Of a stretch of 64,000 nucleotides of DNA, positions 42,398-50,763 are shown piece after piece; within the stretch, counting starts at the first letter, position 1, and every line of letters starts with the position of its first letter. Position numbers and translations under genes: made by a program. The notes under the pieces were generated by a model. That model made no database searches and was not told the DNA's origin. It saw nothing but the letters and a program-made list of their open reading frames with translations. This stretch comes from an uncultured Bacteroidia bacterium (lineage in GTDB: Bacteria > Bacteroidota > Bacteroidia > Bacteroidales > F082): positions 124,001 through 188,000 of the forward strand of contig CADCGK010000005.1 of the NCBI GenBank assembly GCA_902800965.1, read 5' to 3'.

Positions 42398-43639
42398 ATG
42401 CGCCACAATCCGTTCAAAACACGTAGGACCAAGACGCTGGCCTACGGCAAAAGGGTGGAAGCACTGTTCCAGAAGCTGGAGCAAAAGTTGAAGAAGCCTC
42501 TTCGTTTCACTACGAAGCGTAGTTTCGAGGCTTTCCTGTTTCTTATCCTTTTCTTTGGCTTCTTCGGCTTCATGGCTTGGAAGATGACCCTTCCGAAGAT
42601 GCTCAACACCTTCATGCAGACGTCCTATCACCTGTTGCTGGAGACGGTATTCTACATTATGGCCATCTGTGTGCTGATGGGTGCCATCAGCAAGCTGCTC
42701 ATTGAGTTCGGTGTGGTCCGCCTGCTGGAAAACATCCTGCGACCGCTGATGAAGCCATTGTACAACCTTCCGGGCGTGGCAGCCTTGGGCGCCCTCATGA
42801 CCTTCATGAGCGACAACCCGGCCATCATTACCTTGGCACATGACCGCAACTTTAACCGTTACTTCAAGAAGTACCAGCTGGTCTCTTTGACCAATTTCGG
42901 AACGGCCTTCGGCATGGGCTTGGTGGTCATCGCCTTTATGACGGGTCTTGGCTACGGAAAGGGTGCACTGGTTGGTCTGGCAGGCGCTGTCGTCGGCAGT
43001 ATCATTTCAACACGCTTGATGCAACGCATGACGTTGAAGTCTTATCCTGAACTGGATGTCCCTGTTGATGAGACCGACGGTGGCGACGAACAGCAGATTT
43101 CCTTTAAGAGCGAAGGCGGCGTTTTCCTGCGTTTCTTGAACTCGTTGCTCGACGGTGGCAAGGATGGTGTGGGCATTGGCTTGGCCATCATCCCAGGCGT
43201 GCTCTGCATCTCCACCTTGGTCATGATGTTGACCTTTGGCCCTTCCGGTGAAAACGGCGAGTATATGGGTGTTGCCTACGAAGGCGTGCCTGTCATCACG
43301 TGGCTGGCCAATAAGATCAATGTGGTCTTCGAGTGGCTGTTCGGCTTCAAGAGTGGTGCATTGATCTCCTTCCCGATGACTGCCTTGGGTGCTGTGGGTG
43401 CCGCTATCGGTCTGGTGCCTCGCTTCATTTCTGAAGGCATTATCGACAACAATGCCATTGCTGTCTTTACCGCTATTGGCATGTGCTGGAGCGGATTTCT
43501 CTCCACCCATGCCGCCATGCTCGACTCGCTCGGCTACCGTAAGCTCATCGGCAAGGCCATCACGGCACACGCCATCGGAGGCCTGCTAGCTGGTATCGCA
43601 GCGCATTGGCTCTACGTCTTGTTGGCTTGGATCTTCTAA
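42398..43639 (+). CDS. Nucleoside-recognition (gate) domain membrane protein
   Basis: Integral membrane protein of 413 residues with about ten helices, like the CD0519/CD1768-type family related to SpmA/SpmB. A basic N-terminus leads to MAICVLMGAISKLLIEFGVV, GALMTFMSDNPAIITLAHD (conserved in the family), GTAFGMGLVVIAFMTG and CWSGFLSTHAAMLDSLGYRK. Transport of a small metabolite is suspected; no substrate is known. It follows the porin gene closely, so the pair may take up the same compound. A strong terminator starts two bases after its stop. Confidence 0.8.
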   Translation: MRHNPFKTRRTKTLAYGKRVEALFQKLEQKLKKPLRFTTKRSFEAFLFLILFFGFFGFMAWKMTLPKMLNTFMQTSYHLLLETVFYIMAICVLMGAISKLLIEFGVVRLLENILRPLMKPLYNLPGVAALGALMTFMSDNPAIITLAHDRNFNRYFKKYQLVSLTNFGTAFGMGLVVIAFMTGLGYGKGALVGLAGAVVGSIISTRLMQRMTLKSYPELDVPVDETDGGDEQQISFKSEGGVFLRFLNSLLDGGKDGVGIGLAIIPGVLCISTLVMMLTFGPSGENGEYMGVAYEGVPVITWLANKINVVFEWLFGFKSGALISFPMTALGAVGAAIGLVPRFISEGIIDNNAIAVFTAIGMCWSGFLSTHAAMLDSLGYRKLIGKAITAHAIGGLLAGIAAHWLYVLLAWIF

Positions 43640-43640
43640 A

Positions 43641-43672
43641 AGAAAAGGCCAGTCTTAAGACTGGCCTTTTCT
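43641..43672. terminator. Bidirectional terminator, 16-bp perfect palindrome
   Basis: AGAAAAGGCCAGTCTT (43641-43656) followed at once by AAGACTGGCCTTTTCT (43657-43672). It separates two converging genes. Confidence 0.9.
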
Positions 43673-43692
43673 CTTCTTACTTCTGTCTTCTT
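43672..43692. repeat. Low-complexity repeat, family C
   Basis: TCTTCTTACTTCTGTCTTCTT between the terminator and the stop of the M16 peptidase, same units as at 39137-39180. Confidence 0.6.
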
Positions 43693-46550
43693 TATTCTTT
43701 AAAAATATTCTTGTACTTGAGCTTGGTTACCTCTCCGTATTTGGCGAGGTCCTTGGCTTTGACGCTCTTCGGACCCGACATCATGATGATGACGGGACGG
43801 TCCTTGATCATGCGGTTGTAGAAGCTTATCACATCCTTGAACTCGGCCTTGCGGATGATCTCCGTGACTTCCGCCCTCGGGTCGTGGTCATAGCCTTTCC
43901 ACATCCAGTACCTCACGGAGCTGGGCTTGTTGCGGAAGGTGATGTAGTTGCTGGCTCTCGACTTGAGAAGGGCCTCCTTCGAAGCGTTGAACTTCTCGAC
44001 ACGCTCGGGCATATCCTTGATCAGGCTGCTAAAGGCATCGATGCCGTCGAAGGTCTTGTCGCCCTGGGTGCCCAAGAAGCCGTATAGGTAGCCGGGCTTG
44101 CGCTCCAGGTCGTCGTAGCTGTAACTGGCGTAGGCGGTGTAGCCCAGCGAGCGGAACTCGCGGATTTCCTGGAACACGATAGAGTACATGTCGGTGCCGA
44201 AATACTTGCTGAACAGGCCAGCCATTGCTTCGTCTTCAAGGCTCAACTTCTCGCCAGGCACGTAGAACCAGATGTTGCTCTGGCGGAACTTCTTGTTCGG
44301 GGCAAAGAACACTTGGGGCTTGGTGTATTGCTTCTCCACCTGCACTGTTTCCTCGCCCTTGAGGGGCTTCAATGGAAGGATGAAGTGGTTTTTGATCGAT
44401 TGGGCTAACACATCGGGATATTGGTTGCCGGAATAGGTAACGTAGCCGTCGTATTGCAAGGCCTTGGCGATCTTGGCAAGGAACTCGTTGCCGCTGCGTT
44501 TCGACCATTCCTTGATGCTGCTGTGATCCAGGTAGGATGACTTGTCGCCATACCAGGCGTAGGCGCGGACGGCACGGGCCCAGGTGGAGGCGTCTTCTTT
44601 CTGGGTCTGGATGGACATCTTCGCCCCTTCGGCCATGGTCTTGATCTGGCTCTCGTCGTTCGATGGGTTGTAGAGTTTCTCATGGCAGAGGTCCAACAGC
44701 TTCTCGAGGTCTGCCTCGAAGCCAGTGATCGTCACATGGAAATAGTTTTCGTCAGGGTAGGTGTAGATGCTTGCGCCCATTTTCTGGAGCTCAAGGGCGA
44801 ACTCCTGGAAAGGCTTGGTCTCGGTGCCTTGCAGGGAGAGATATTCGCTGGCAATCTCCAGGTCGGGGTCGTCGAGGGTGCCGTAGTTGAAGTAGAAGTT
44901 CAGCACGAAGACGTCGTTGGCGGGGTTGATGGCCGAATAGAGCTTGAAGCCGTCGCTGATGTTGGTGATCTTCACGTCTTCGCCGAACTTGATGACTTGT
45001 GGGGTGACCTCGGGCACTTCCTCGGCTTCGATCATCTTGGCGAAGTCGGATTTCATATTGGTGTTCTTGGCCTCCAACGACTTCCAGTTAGGCTTCTCCA
45101 CCTTGTCCTTGTCGGGGAAGCCCATCTTGGAACGGATGTCCAGATAGTCGTTGCCGAAGTATTTGTTGGCGATGGCGACCACTTCCTCTTTGGTAATCTT
45201 CTTGATGCGTTCGGTCTCGGCGAGGAACTCCTCATAACTCTGGCCGGTTTGCTCCATCTCAAGAAAGAGGTTGGCGAGTTTGTTGAGGTCTTCGGTGGCG
45301 CGGAGCCGGCCCATCAGCTGGTCCATGCGGACGGCTTCGAACAGGTCGTCGTTGAAATCGCCGCGTTTGAGTTGGTCGAGGCATTCAAACACCAGGGCTT
45401 CGGCCTCTTCGTGCGACTGTCCCAGCAACTTGGGGATGATCAGCATCAGGTTGGCGCCTTGGTCCTCAAGCGAGAGGGGCATGAGCATGGCGGCCATCAG
45501 CTTGCCGTCGAGGGTCAGCTTGTCAACCAAGCCGGTCTCGCCGTTGAAGAAGATGCTGCAAGCCATCGACAGCGGCACCAGGTCGGGGTCGGAGTTCTTG
45601 ATGCCGGGGAAGACAAGGGCACCCATCTTGATGGGGGTCATGCGGACCTCTTTGACGGTGGGACCGTTGAACTTGGGCAGCGTATAAGTGGGCTGCTTCG
45701 GGAGCTCGCCCTTGCGCCAGGTGCCGAACTTCTCCGCAATCATCGGCTCCGTCTCCTCGATGTTGAAGTCGCCGACGAGGATCAAGGTCATGTTGTTGGC
45801 CACATAGTAGGTGTTGTAGAACTCGCGCATCTTGGCGGGTTGCGGGTTCTTCAGGTGCTCGGTGTAACCGATGACGGGACGGCCGTAGGGATGCTCGCCG
45901 AAGGTCTCCTTGAACATGTATTCCTGGAAGGCGTTGATGGGGCTGTCGCCGTACATGTTCTTCTCTTCATAGACCGCTTCCAACTCGCTCTGGAACAGGC
46001 GGAACACGGGGTTGCGGAAGCGTTCCACATACACGTCCATCCACTTGGAGAGCTGGTTCGAGGGGAAGGTGTTGTAGTACATGGTCTGGTCGTAGCTGGT
46101 CCCTGCGTTGAGACCCTTGCCGCCCATCTGGGTAAGGATCACATCGACTTCATTCGGGATGGCGTAGTTGGTGCTGGCGATGCTCAGCTCGTTGATCTTC
46201 ATCTGGATGGCCTGGCGGGCGGCTGGATCAGTGGTCTCGTGCAGCTGGTCATACATCATGCTGATGCTGTCGAGATACACCTTCTCTTTTTCCCAGTCGA
46301 TGGTGCCGATGCGGTCGGTGCCCTTGAACATGATATGCTCGAAGTAATGGGCCATGCCGGTGGCATCCAAGGGATCGTTCTTGCTGCCAGCATGGACATA
46401 CACGGCGCCGTAGATCTCAGGTTGGTCATGGTTCTCGCACAACACGACCTTCAGGCCGTTGTCGAGGTGGTAAGTCTTGGTCTTAAGCCCTGTCTGGGCG
46501 GAAACGATGCCGCAGAACAGCAGGGCAATGAGGAAGAGAATTTTTTTCAT
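43692..46550 (-). CDS. M16-family zinc peptidase (insulinase/pitrilysin-like), two-lobed
   Basis: Secreted peptidase of 952 residues, with a signal peptide ending GIVSAQ (about 19). The inverted zinc motif H68YFEH72 lies in MAHYFEHIMFKG, with the distal Glu in EAVYEEKNMYGDSP. Two M16 units in one chain: an active N-terminal half and a C-terminal half (from about 520) without a zinc motif, as in pitrilysin. Degrades peptides in the envelope. Last gene after the GntR gene in the same direction (14-base gap), so it may be read from the same transcript. Confidence 0.92.
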   Translation of the reverse strand: MKKILFLIALLFCGIVSAQTGLKTKTYHLDNGLKVVLCENHDQPEIYGAVYVHAGSKNDPLDATGMAHYFEHIMFKGTDRIGTIDWEKEKVYLDSISMMYDQLHETTDPAARQAIQMKINELSIASTNYAIPNEVDVILTQMGGKGLNAGTSYDQTMYYNTFPSNQLSKWMDVYVERFRNPVFRLFQSELEAVYEEKNMYGDSPINAFQEYMFKETFGEHPYGRPVIGYTEHLKNPQPAKMREFYNTYYVANNMTLILVGDFNIEETEPMIAEKFGTWRKGELPKQPTYTLPKFNGPTVKEVRMTPIKMGALVFPGIKNSDPDLVPLSMACSIFFNGETGLVDKLTLDGKLMAAMLMPLSLEDQGANLMLIIPKLLGQSHEEAEALVFECLDQLKRGDFNDDLFEAVRMDQLMGRLRATEDLNKLANLFLEMEQTGQSYEEFLAETERIKKITKEEVVAIANKYFGNDYLDIRSKMGFPDKDKVEKPNWKSLEAKNTNMKSDFAKMIEAEEVPEVTPQVIKFGEDVKITNISDGFKLYSAINPANDVFVLNFYFNYGTLDDPDLEIASEYLSLQGTETKPFQEFALELQKMGASIYTYPDENYFHVTITGFEADLEKLLDLCHEKLYNPSNDESQIKTMAEGAKMSIQTQKEDASTWARAVRAYAWYGDKSSYLDHSSIKEWSKRSGNEFLAKIAKALQYDGYVTYSGNQYPDVLAQSIKNHFILPLKPLKGEETVQVEKQYTKPQVFFAPNKKFRQSNIWFYVPGEKLSLEDEAMAGLFSKYFGTDMYSIVFQEIREFRSLGYTAYASYSYDDLERKPGYLYGFLGTQGDKTFDGIDAFSSLIKDMPERVEKFNASKEALLKSRASNYITFRNKPSSVRYWMWKGYDHDPRAEVTEIIRKAEFKDVISFYNRMIKDRPVIIMMSGPKSVKAKDLAKYGEVTKLKYKNIFKE

Positions 46551-46573
46551 AGTTGTTCAGTTGTTCAGTTAGC
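46551..46573. repeat. Low-complexity repeat, family B
   Basis: AGTTGTTCAGTTGTTCAGTT between the M16 peptidase start and the GntR gene. The minus strand reads AACTGAACAACTGAACAACT, and its first TGA is the GntR stop codon. Confidence 0.7.
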
Positions 46574-46912
46574 GAGTTTAAGAAATTCTTCAGGGGTGAT
46601 TCCCAACAATTTCATCTTCTTGATCACTTGCGGCAACTCATTGTTGATGAACTCATTCTTCATTTCGTTGAGCACCAATTCCTTGGCATTCTCGGCCACG
46701 AAATAGCCAATGCCGCGTTTGTTGTAGATGATGCCCGCTGCCGTCATGGTCTCGTAGGAACGCATGATGGTGTTGGGGTTGACGCCGAGCTCGATGCCGA
46801 GGTCACGTACCGAAAGCAACCGGTCGTCGGCCTTGAGATCACCGCTTAAGATCTGGCCATAGAGTTGGTCGCAGATCTGTAGATATATGGGTTTATGTGC
46901 GTTAAATTCCAT
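46565..46912 (-). CDS. GntR-family transcriptional regulator, YtrA subfamily
   Basis: Small regulator of 115 residues. A winged helix-turn-helix (about 10-70; PIYLQICDQLYGQILSGDLK, LLSVRDLGIELGVNPNTIMR, NKRGIGYFVAENA) is followed by a short two-helix dimerisation tail, the YtrA layout without a ligand domain. It lies 3 bases from a permease gene and belongs to an ABC transporter operon whose promoter carries an AGTGTA-N12-TACACT palindrome, the type of site bound by YtrA regulators. Probably an autoregulatory repressor. Confidence 0.92.
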   Translation of the reverse strand: MEFNAHKPIYLQICDQLYGQILSGDLKADDRLLSVRDLGIELGVNPNTIMRSYETMTAAGIIYNKRGIGYFVAENAKELVLNEMKNEFINNELPQVIKKMKLLGITPEEFLKLAN

Positions 46913-46915
46913 GGT

Positions 46916-47773
46916 TTAATATTTTTGGGTTTTTAGTTTAAAGAAAATACCGATATAAAGGCCAATGGTAAGAACGGCGTGGAGGATATCGCTGAAGATC
47001 ATCGATCCAGAGACAATGTTAGTGATGGTATCGAGGTCAGCCGATATGCCCATGGAGTTTTCGTTCATCCAAGGAAATATGCCTCTTGACAAAAGGAAGA
47101 CCTGCATCAGCATGGAAAGGACGTAAGAGACACCGATTACACAGGCTAGTGTCTTGCCTGTCTTGTGGGTTTTGAACAGCAGATTGCCCAACATAAAGAG
47201 GCCGACGTTAAAGATCAAGCTGATGATCATTCCGATGCTGTAGGTACGATCAAACATGCTGAAAACTTTTGGAAAATCATCACCTAATTCGCTAACGACA
47301 TCGGTATTGGTCATCGAGCTAATCTCAGCGATAAAGTCCTGCATGATGCCGTTCATTCCAAAATGCTTGATGTAGTGATTGAAACCACCCAAAGGTAGCA
47401 GGGTCAGCAGGGAATCAACTGCCCAGGAACCTAGGACAATAGCCACGGGAGTCAGTAGGCAGAAAAGCACGTAGCTCAAATATTTCTCCAAGTTGGAGAC
47501 GGGTAACATGGCGTAGCACACACCCTCGCGGGACAGGTTGATGTCACCGAAAACCTTGGCAGGGATCAGGATGATACCCAGAAACATGGCAAGATAGATG
47601 CCTCCCCAGCGAGGCAGTGTGGGCATGGTAAAGCCAAAGATCAAGGTGAGGAGCCAGCCTATGATCGGAATGCCGCAGAGGATGGCCAAGGTGATGCCGA
47701 AGTTGCGGAAGTACTTCCTGCCATCCATGGCAAGGAGCTTGCCGAAACGGTTGAGATTGAATGTGTTATTCAT
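46916..47773 (-). CDS. ABC transporter membrane protein B
   Basis: Membrane protein of 285 residues with about six helices; no family signature beyond a general ABC-2-like permease. NTFNLNRFGKLLAMDGRKYF is the cytoplasmic start shared with the next gene, and GVCYAMLPVSNLEKYLSYVL and SWAVDSLLTLLPLGGFNHYI are conserved between the two. Forms the transport channel with protein A and the ATPase. Substrate unknown; YtrA-regulated systems in other bacteria often respond to cell-wall antibiotics. Confidence 0.8.
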   Translation of the reverse strand: MNNTFNLNRFGKLLAMDGRKYFRNFGITLAILCGIPIIGWLLTLIFGFTMPTLPRWGGIYLAMFLGIILIPAKVFGDINLSREGVCYAMLPVSNLEKYLSYVLFCLLTPVAIVLGSWAVDSLLTLLPLGGFNHYIKHFGMNGIMQDFIAEISSMTNTDVVSELGDDFPKVFSMFDRTYSIGMIISLIFNVGLFMLGNLLFKTHKTGKTLACVIGVSYVLSMLMQVFLLSRGIFPWMNENSMGISADLDTITNIVSGSMIFSDILHAVLTIGLYIGIFFKLKTQKY

Positions 47774-47778
47774 ATATA

Positions 47779-48501
47779 TTAGTATTTTTGGTTTTTGATT
47801 TTACGATAGGTGAGATAATAGAACACGATGGCAAGGACGAACATGAAAGCGTCAAAGATCCATGGGAGAACACCAGGTCTGACGCTGATTTCCCATCGGA
47901 CAAAAGCTTCCCAAAAGTGGCACACTCGCAGGATCATGGTGATGACAAACACGATGAGCATGGTCCAGGCGATGGTCTTTCCGGCTTTGCGTTTCTTGAA
48001 AACCATGTTGCCGAACACGAAGATCGAAGAGAACAGCAGTACTGTGCAGGCGATGGTGACCAACTGCATTCCTAAATGGCTCTTTGGCAGTACAACAAAC
48101 TCGTAGAATCCGCCAAATGGCAACAAGGCGAGGAGTGTATCCACGGCCCAACTGCCCAGACCAACGATGATGGGGGTGAGGACGGAGCAGTATAGCACCA
48201 TGCTGAAGAATTTCTCGGCGTTGGTGGCAGGCAATGTGGCAAAGTTGACGCCATCGCGTGAGAGGTTGGCCTTGCCATAGACCTTGGAAGGAACGAAGAT
48301 CAGCACGGAGTAAACCAGACTGGCAATAACGGCGATTCTGCCGTCAGCACCCATGTTGACATCGAAGATCAGCGTTGCGATCCAGAACAAAACCGGGATG
48401 CAGCTCCACACGATCAGCGAGATGCCGAAGTTTCGGAAATAGTTTTTCCAATCTTTGGCAAGTACTTGACCGAAGCGTTTAATATCGAAAGTGTTTTTCA
48501 T
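47779..48501 (-). CDS. ABC transporter membrane protein A
   Basis: Paralogue of protein B, 240 residues with about six helices. It shares NTFDIKRFGQVLAKDWKNYF at the start, DGVNFATLPATNAEKFFSMV and SWAVDTLLALLPFGGFYEFV in the middle. The two probably form a heterodimer. The 56-base gap to the ATPase gene holds a dispersed repeat, which is unusual in an otherwise compact operon. Confidence 0.8.
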   Translation of the reverse strand: MKNTFDIKRFGQVLAKDWKNYFRNFGISLIVWSCIPVLFWIATLIFDVNMGADGRIAVIASLVYSVLIFVPSKVYGKANLSRDGVNFATLPATNAEKFFSMVLYCSVLTPIIVGLGSWAVDTLLALLPFGGFYEFVVLPKSHLGMQLVTIACTVLLFSSIFVFGNMVFKKRKAGKTIAWTMLIVFVITMILRVCHFWEAFVRWEISVRPGVLPWIFDAFMFVLAIVFYYLTYRKIKNQKY

Positions 48502-48518
48502 TTTTTTTCAATTTTTTA

Positions 48519-48560
48519 TGGATTGCTTCGCTATGCTCGCAATGACGCAAAGCGTGATTA
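48519..48560 (-). repeat. Dispersed palindrome-like repeat, copy 2 (inverted)
   Basis: On the minus strand CGCTTTGCGTCATTGCGAGC then ATAGCGAAGCAATCCA, nearly the same as 41244-41286 but in opposite orientation. It begins at the ATPase stop codon (TAA 48558-48560) and lies within the ABC operon. Confidence 0.85.
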
Positions 48561-49382
48561 TCCAAAGAGTTGCTTGATGGTTTCCTTATTCTTCATCACG
48601 GTGTTGAAGAGAATCTCCACACTGACCTTGCTGTCCACGCCCTCGGGGTTCCGGGTGACGTTGACGTAGCCGCCGGGGATCATCTCGCTGTAGAGTGCCG
48701 TGTCATCCTTCTCGGTGCCGTAGTCGAAATAGAGCTTGTCGGTGATGGCACGGAAGGTGGCCTTGAGCAGCACCTCGTCGTGATCGAGGATGATGATGGG
48801 GTCAATGAGGTTTTCCACATCCTTCACCTGGTGGGTGGAGATGATGATGGTGCGGTTCTCGTTGGCGTGCTTGGCGATCACCTGGCGGAAGAGGGTCTTG
48901 GAGGGGATGTCCAAGCCGTTGGTGGGTTCATCAAGCAGCAGGTAGTCGGTGTTGAGAGCCAGGGCAGTGGCGATCAGGCATTTCTTCTGCTGGCCGAAGG
49001 AGAGCTCGCCGAACTTGTGGGTGGGATCCACTTCCATCTCCTTGCAGAGCTCCATGAACTGGGCCTCGTCGCAGTTAGGGTAGAAGGGGGCAAGTTCTCT
49101 TATATTATTAATAGGAGTGCCTTCCGGAATGGCGAAATCTTCCGAGATGAAATAGATTTTTTGTAATGTCTCGGGCAGACGCTTGAAGGGGGAAACCTCA
49201 TCGACGAGGCATTCGCCGGCGGTGGGTTTCTGAAGTCCGCTGATGAGCTTCAACAGGGTGGTCTTGCCCACGCCATTTTCGCCCAACAGACCGTAAATGT
49301 TGCCTTTTTCGAAGTTCAGGCTGATGTTTTTGAAGACCGGTTGATACTTGTAACCAAAGTCTAAGTTCTTGATCTCTATCAT
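48558..49382 (-). CDS. ABC transporter ATP-binding protein (YtrB-like)
   Basis: ATPase of 274 residues for the two membrane proteins downstream. Walker A LLGENGVGKTTLL (about 33-45), Q-loop region IYFISEDFAIPEG, signature LSFGQQKK, Walker B YLLLDEPTNGLD and switch STHQ. The C-terminal 60 residues are an extra domain of unknown role (PGGYVNVTRNPEG). First gene of the operon, behind a clear promoter with an operator. Confidence 0.94.
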   Translation of the reverse strand: MIEIKNLDFGYKYQPVFKNISLNFEKGNIYGLLGENGVGKTTLLKLISGLQKPTAGECLVDEVSPFKRLPETLQKIYFISEDFAIPEGTPINNIRELAPFYPNCDEAQFMELCKEMEVDPTHKFGELSFGQQKKCLIATALALNTDYLLLDEPTNGLDIPSKTLFRQVIAKHANENRTIIISTHQVKDVENLIDPIIILDHDEVLLKATFRAITDKLYFDYGTEKDDTALYSEMIPGGYVNVTRNPEGVDSKVSVEILFNTVMKNKETIKQLFG

Positions 49383-49411
49383 ATTAACTTGTTTTTAGGT
49401 TGTGTTTTATT

Positions 49412-49435
49412 AGTGTATTAGTGAATTAGTACACT
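49412..49435. promoter_or_regulatory. YtrA-type operator AGTGTA-N12-TACACT
   Basis: Exact inverted repeat AGTGTA (49412-49417) and TACACT (49430-49435) with a 12-base spacer that itself repeats TTAGTG. It lies directly downstream of the -7 element on the minus strand, over the expected transcription start, an ideal place for repression by the GntR protein of the same operon. Confidence 0.75.
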
Positions 49436-49436
49436 G

Positions 49437-49466
49437 CAAAAATACAACAAAAAACATTGGTGTCAA
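49437..49466 (-). promoter_or_regulatory. Promoter of the GntR/ABC operon
   Basis: The minus strand reads TTG (49464-49466), a 19-base spacer, then TATTTTTG (49437-49444), a full TAnnTTTG element. Transcription should begin near 49430, about 50 bases before the ATPase ATG. Confidence 0.75.
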
Positions 49467-49495
49467 GAAAAAAGTGATTTTTTTTGAAAAAAAAA

Positions 49496-50542
49496 TTATT
49501 GGAGCTTCTGATAATGACACATCAGAATACCCTCGGAATCCTTCCTGTGCAGATGCATGGCGCCGCCGAGACAGTTCTTATAGACTTTGCAGTCCTTGCA
49601 GATGCCGGTCTTCATCCAGTTGCGGTCGCGGAAGGGGAGGAAACGGTTTTCCCAAACGTCAAGGAAGTCGTCATGGTAGATGTTGCCTTGTGCGAAACGG
49701 CGGTCGATGTTCGGGCAGGCTGAGATGGAGCCGTCAACGAGGACGGAACCGATGGTGATGCCGGCACGGCAGAAGTAATACCAGTCGCGGACCTTGCGTT
49801 CATAAGGACCGACGTAAGCTTCGCAGCTGAACTTGGCATCGATCTTGCCTTCCTTGCGGGTGGCGACAATGAAGTCCATCAACTGTTTGAACTGTTCATT
49901 GCTGAGTTGCAGGTTGGGATCGTTGGCGGCACGCCCAATGGGCTCGATAGTGAAGAAACGCCAGGCCTTCACATGGTGTTCGACAAGCAACTGTTTTAAT
50001 TCGTCTAATTCACCGATGTTCATTGGACTGACACAGGTCACGATGTCGTAGGCAAGGGGTTTCTTTTCATTGGCCACCAGATCGATCGCCTGAAGGGCAT
50101 GGTCGAAGCTGCCTTGGCGCTTGCGGAAAGCGTCGTGTGTCTCTCGTAATCCATCCAAGCTGAAGGTGACACTGCAAAGCCCAGCCGCCATCAGCTCCTT
50201 GTGTCTTGCTTCATCGTACGCCCAGCCATTGCTGACGATGCCCCAAGGGAAACCGTGCCGGCGGAGCTGTCGTCCGCAATCGGCAAGATCCTTGCGCACC
50301 AATGGCTCGCCACCAGTGATGACGACCAATATGGAGTTCCGTTTGAACTTGGTCTCAAGGGGTTCAATGGCTTTCAGAAAGTCTTCAAAAGGCATGTCTT
50401 TGAACAAGGAGGATGCCGTACAATCTGAACCACAGTGCTGGCAATTCAAGTTGCAGCGCTGGGTGCATTCCCAAAAAAGATAGTTCAACTCATGGAGTTG
50501 GGTCTCTTTTTTCCGGAAATAGTTATGGAAGGCCTGAAGCAT
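49496..50542 (-). CDS. Radical SAM/SPASM enzyme of the rSAM/lipoprotein system (TIGR04133-like)
   Basis: Radical SAM maturase of 348 residues. CNLNCQHC (residues 30-37) is the CX3CX2C iron-sulphur motif binding SAM, VITGGEPLVR is the SAM-contact GGEP motif, and SLDGLRETHDAFR is typical. The C-terminal SPASM region has Cys in YYFCRAGITIG, ISACPN and CKDCKVYKNCLGG, for extra clusters. The start (ELNYLFWECTQRC) and end match, from memory, the Bacteroidetes family TIGR04133, which occurs next to a small lipoprotein. Here a 64-residue lipoprotein gene ends 3 bases upstream. The chemistry on that partner is not known. Confidence 0.9.
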   Translation of the reverse strand: MLQAFHNYFRKKETQLHELNYLFWECTQRCNLNCQHCGSDCTASSLFKDMPFEDFLKAIEPLETKFKRNSILVVITGGEPLVRKDLADCGRQLRRHGFPWGIVSNGWAYDEARHKELMAAGLCSVTFSLDGLRETHDAFRKRQGSFDHALQAIDLVANEKKPLAYDIVTCVSPMNIGELDELKQLLVEHHVKAWRFFTIEPIGRAANDPNLQLSNEQFKQLMDFIVATRKEGKIDAKFSCEAYVGPYERKVRDWYYFCRAGITIGSVLVDGSISACPNIDRRFAQGNIYHDDFLDVWENRFLPFRDRNWMKTGICKDCKVYKNCLGGAMHLHRKDSEGILMCHYQKLQ

Positions 50543-50545
50543 GGA

Positions 50546-50740
50546 TTATTCAGCCTCGGCCTCCACAGGGAGCTCTTGGTTGACTTGCAAGGTGTCAACC
50601 ATCTGGGTGGTCTCTTCTTCATCCTCAAAGTAGGGATCCTTGTACTGCTGTGGCGCGCCGTAGCAGGCCTGCATTACGAACATCACCGTGGTGAACGCTG
50701 ATGCTTTCAGGATGCCTCTGAGCCATTTGTATGTTTTCAT
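50546..50740 (-). CDS. Small lipoprotein partner of the radical SAM enzyme
   Basis: A 64-residue precursor: Lys-rich start, hydrophobic helix, and lipobox VMQAC with Cys26, so the mature chain is only about 39 residues. Right after the Cys comes YGAPQQYKDPYFEDEE, then an acidic, structureless tail ending EAEAE. A Tyr-Gly-x-Pro after the lipid Cys recalls the partner family TIGR04134, but the domain that usually follows is missing. The ATG at 50740 is chosen because an upstream TTG frame would run through the promoter. Three bases separate it from the radical SAM gene, so it is the probable substrate. Confidence 0.8.
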   Translation of the reverse strand: MKTYKWLRGILKASAFTTVMFVMQACYGAPQQYKDPYFEDEEETTQMVDTLQVNQELPVEAEAE

Positions 50741-50763
50741 ATAATGCGTTTTTATAGCGTTTA

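Noticed and set aside
44682..46706. Open frame of 674 codons on the + strand opposite the M16 peptidase
   Set aside because: Antisense shadow of the peptidase and of the GntR gene; no motif, no promoter, biased composition.
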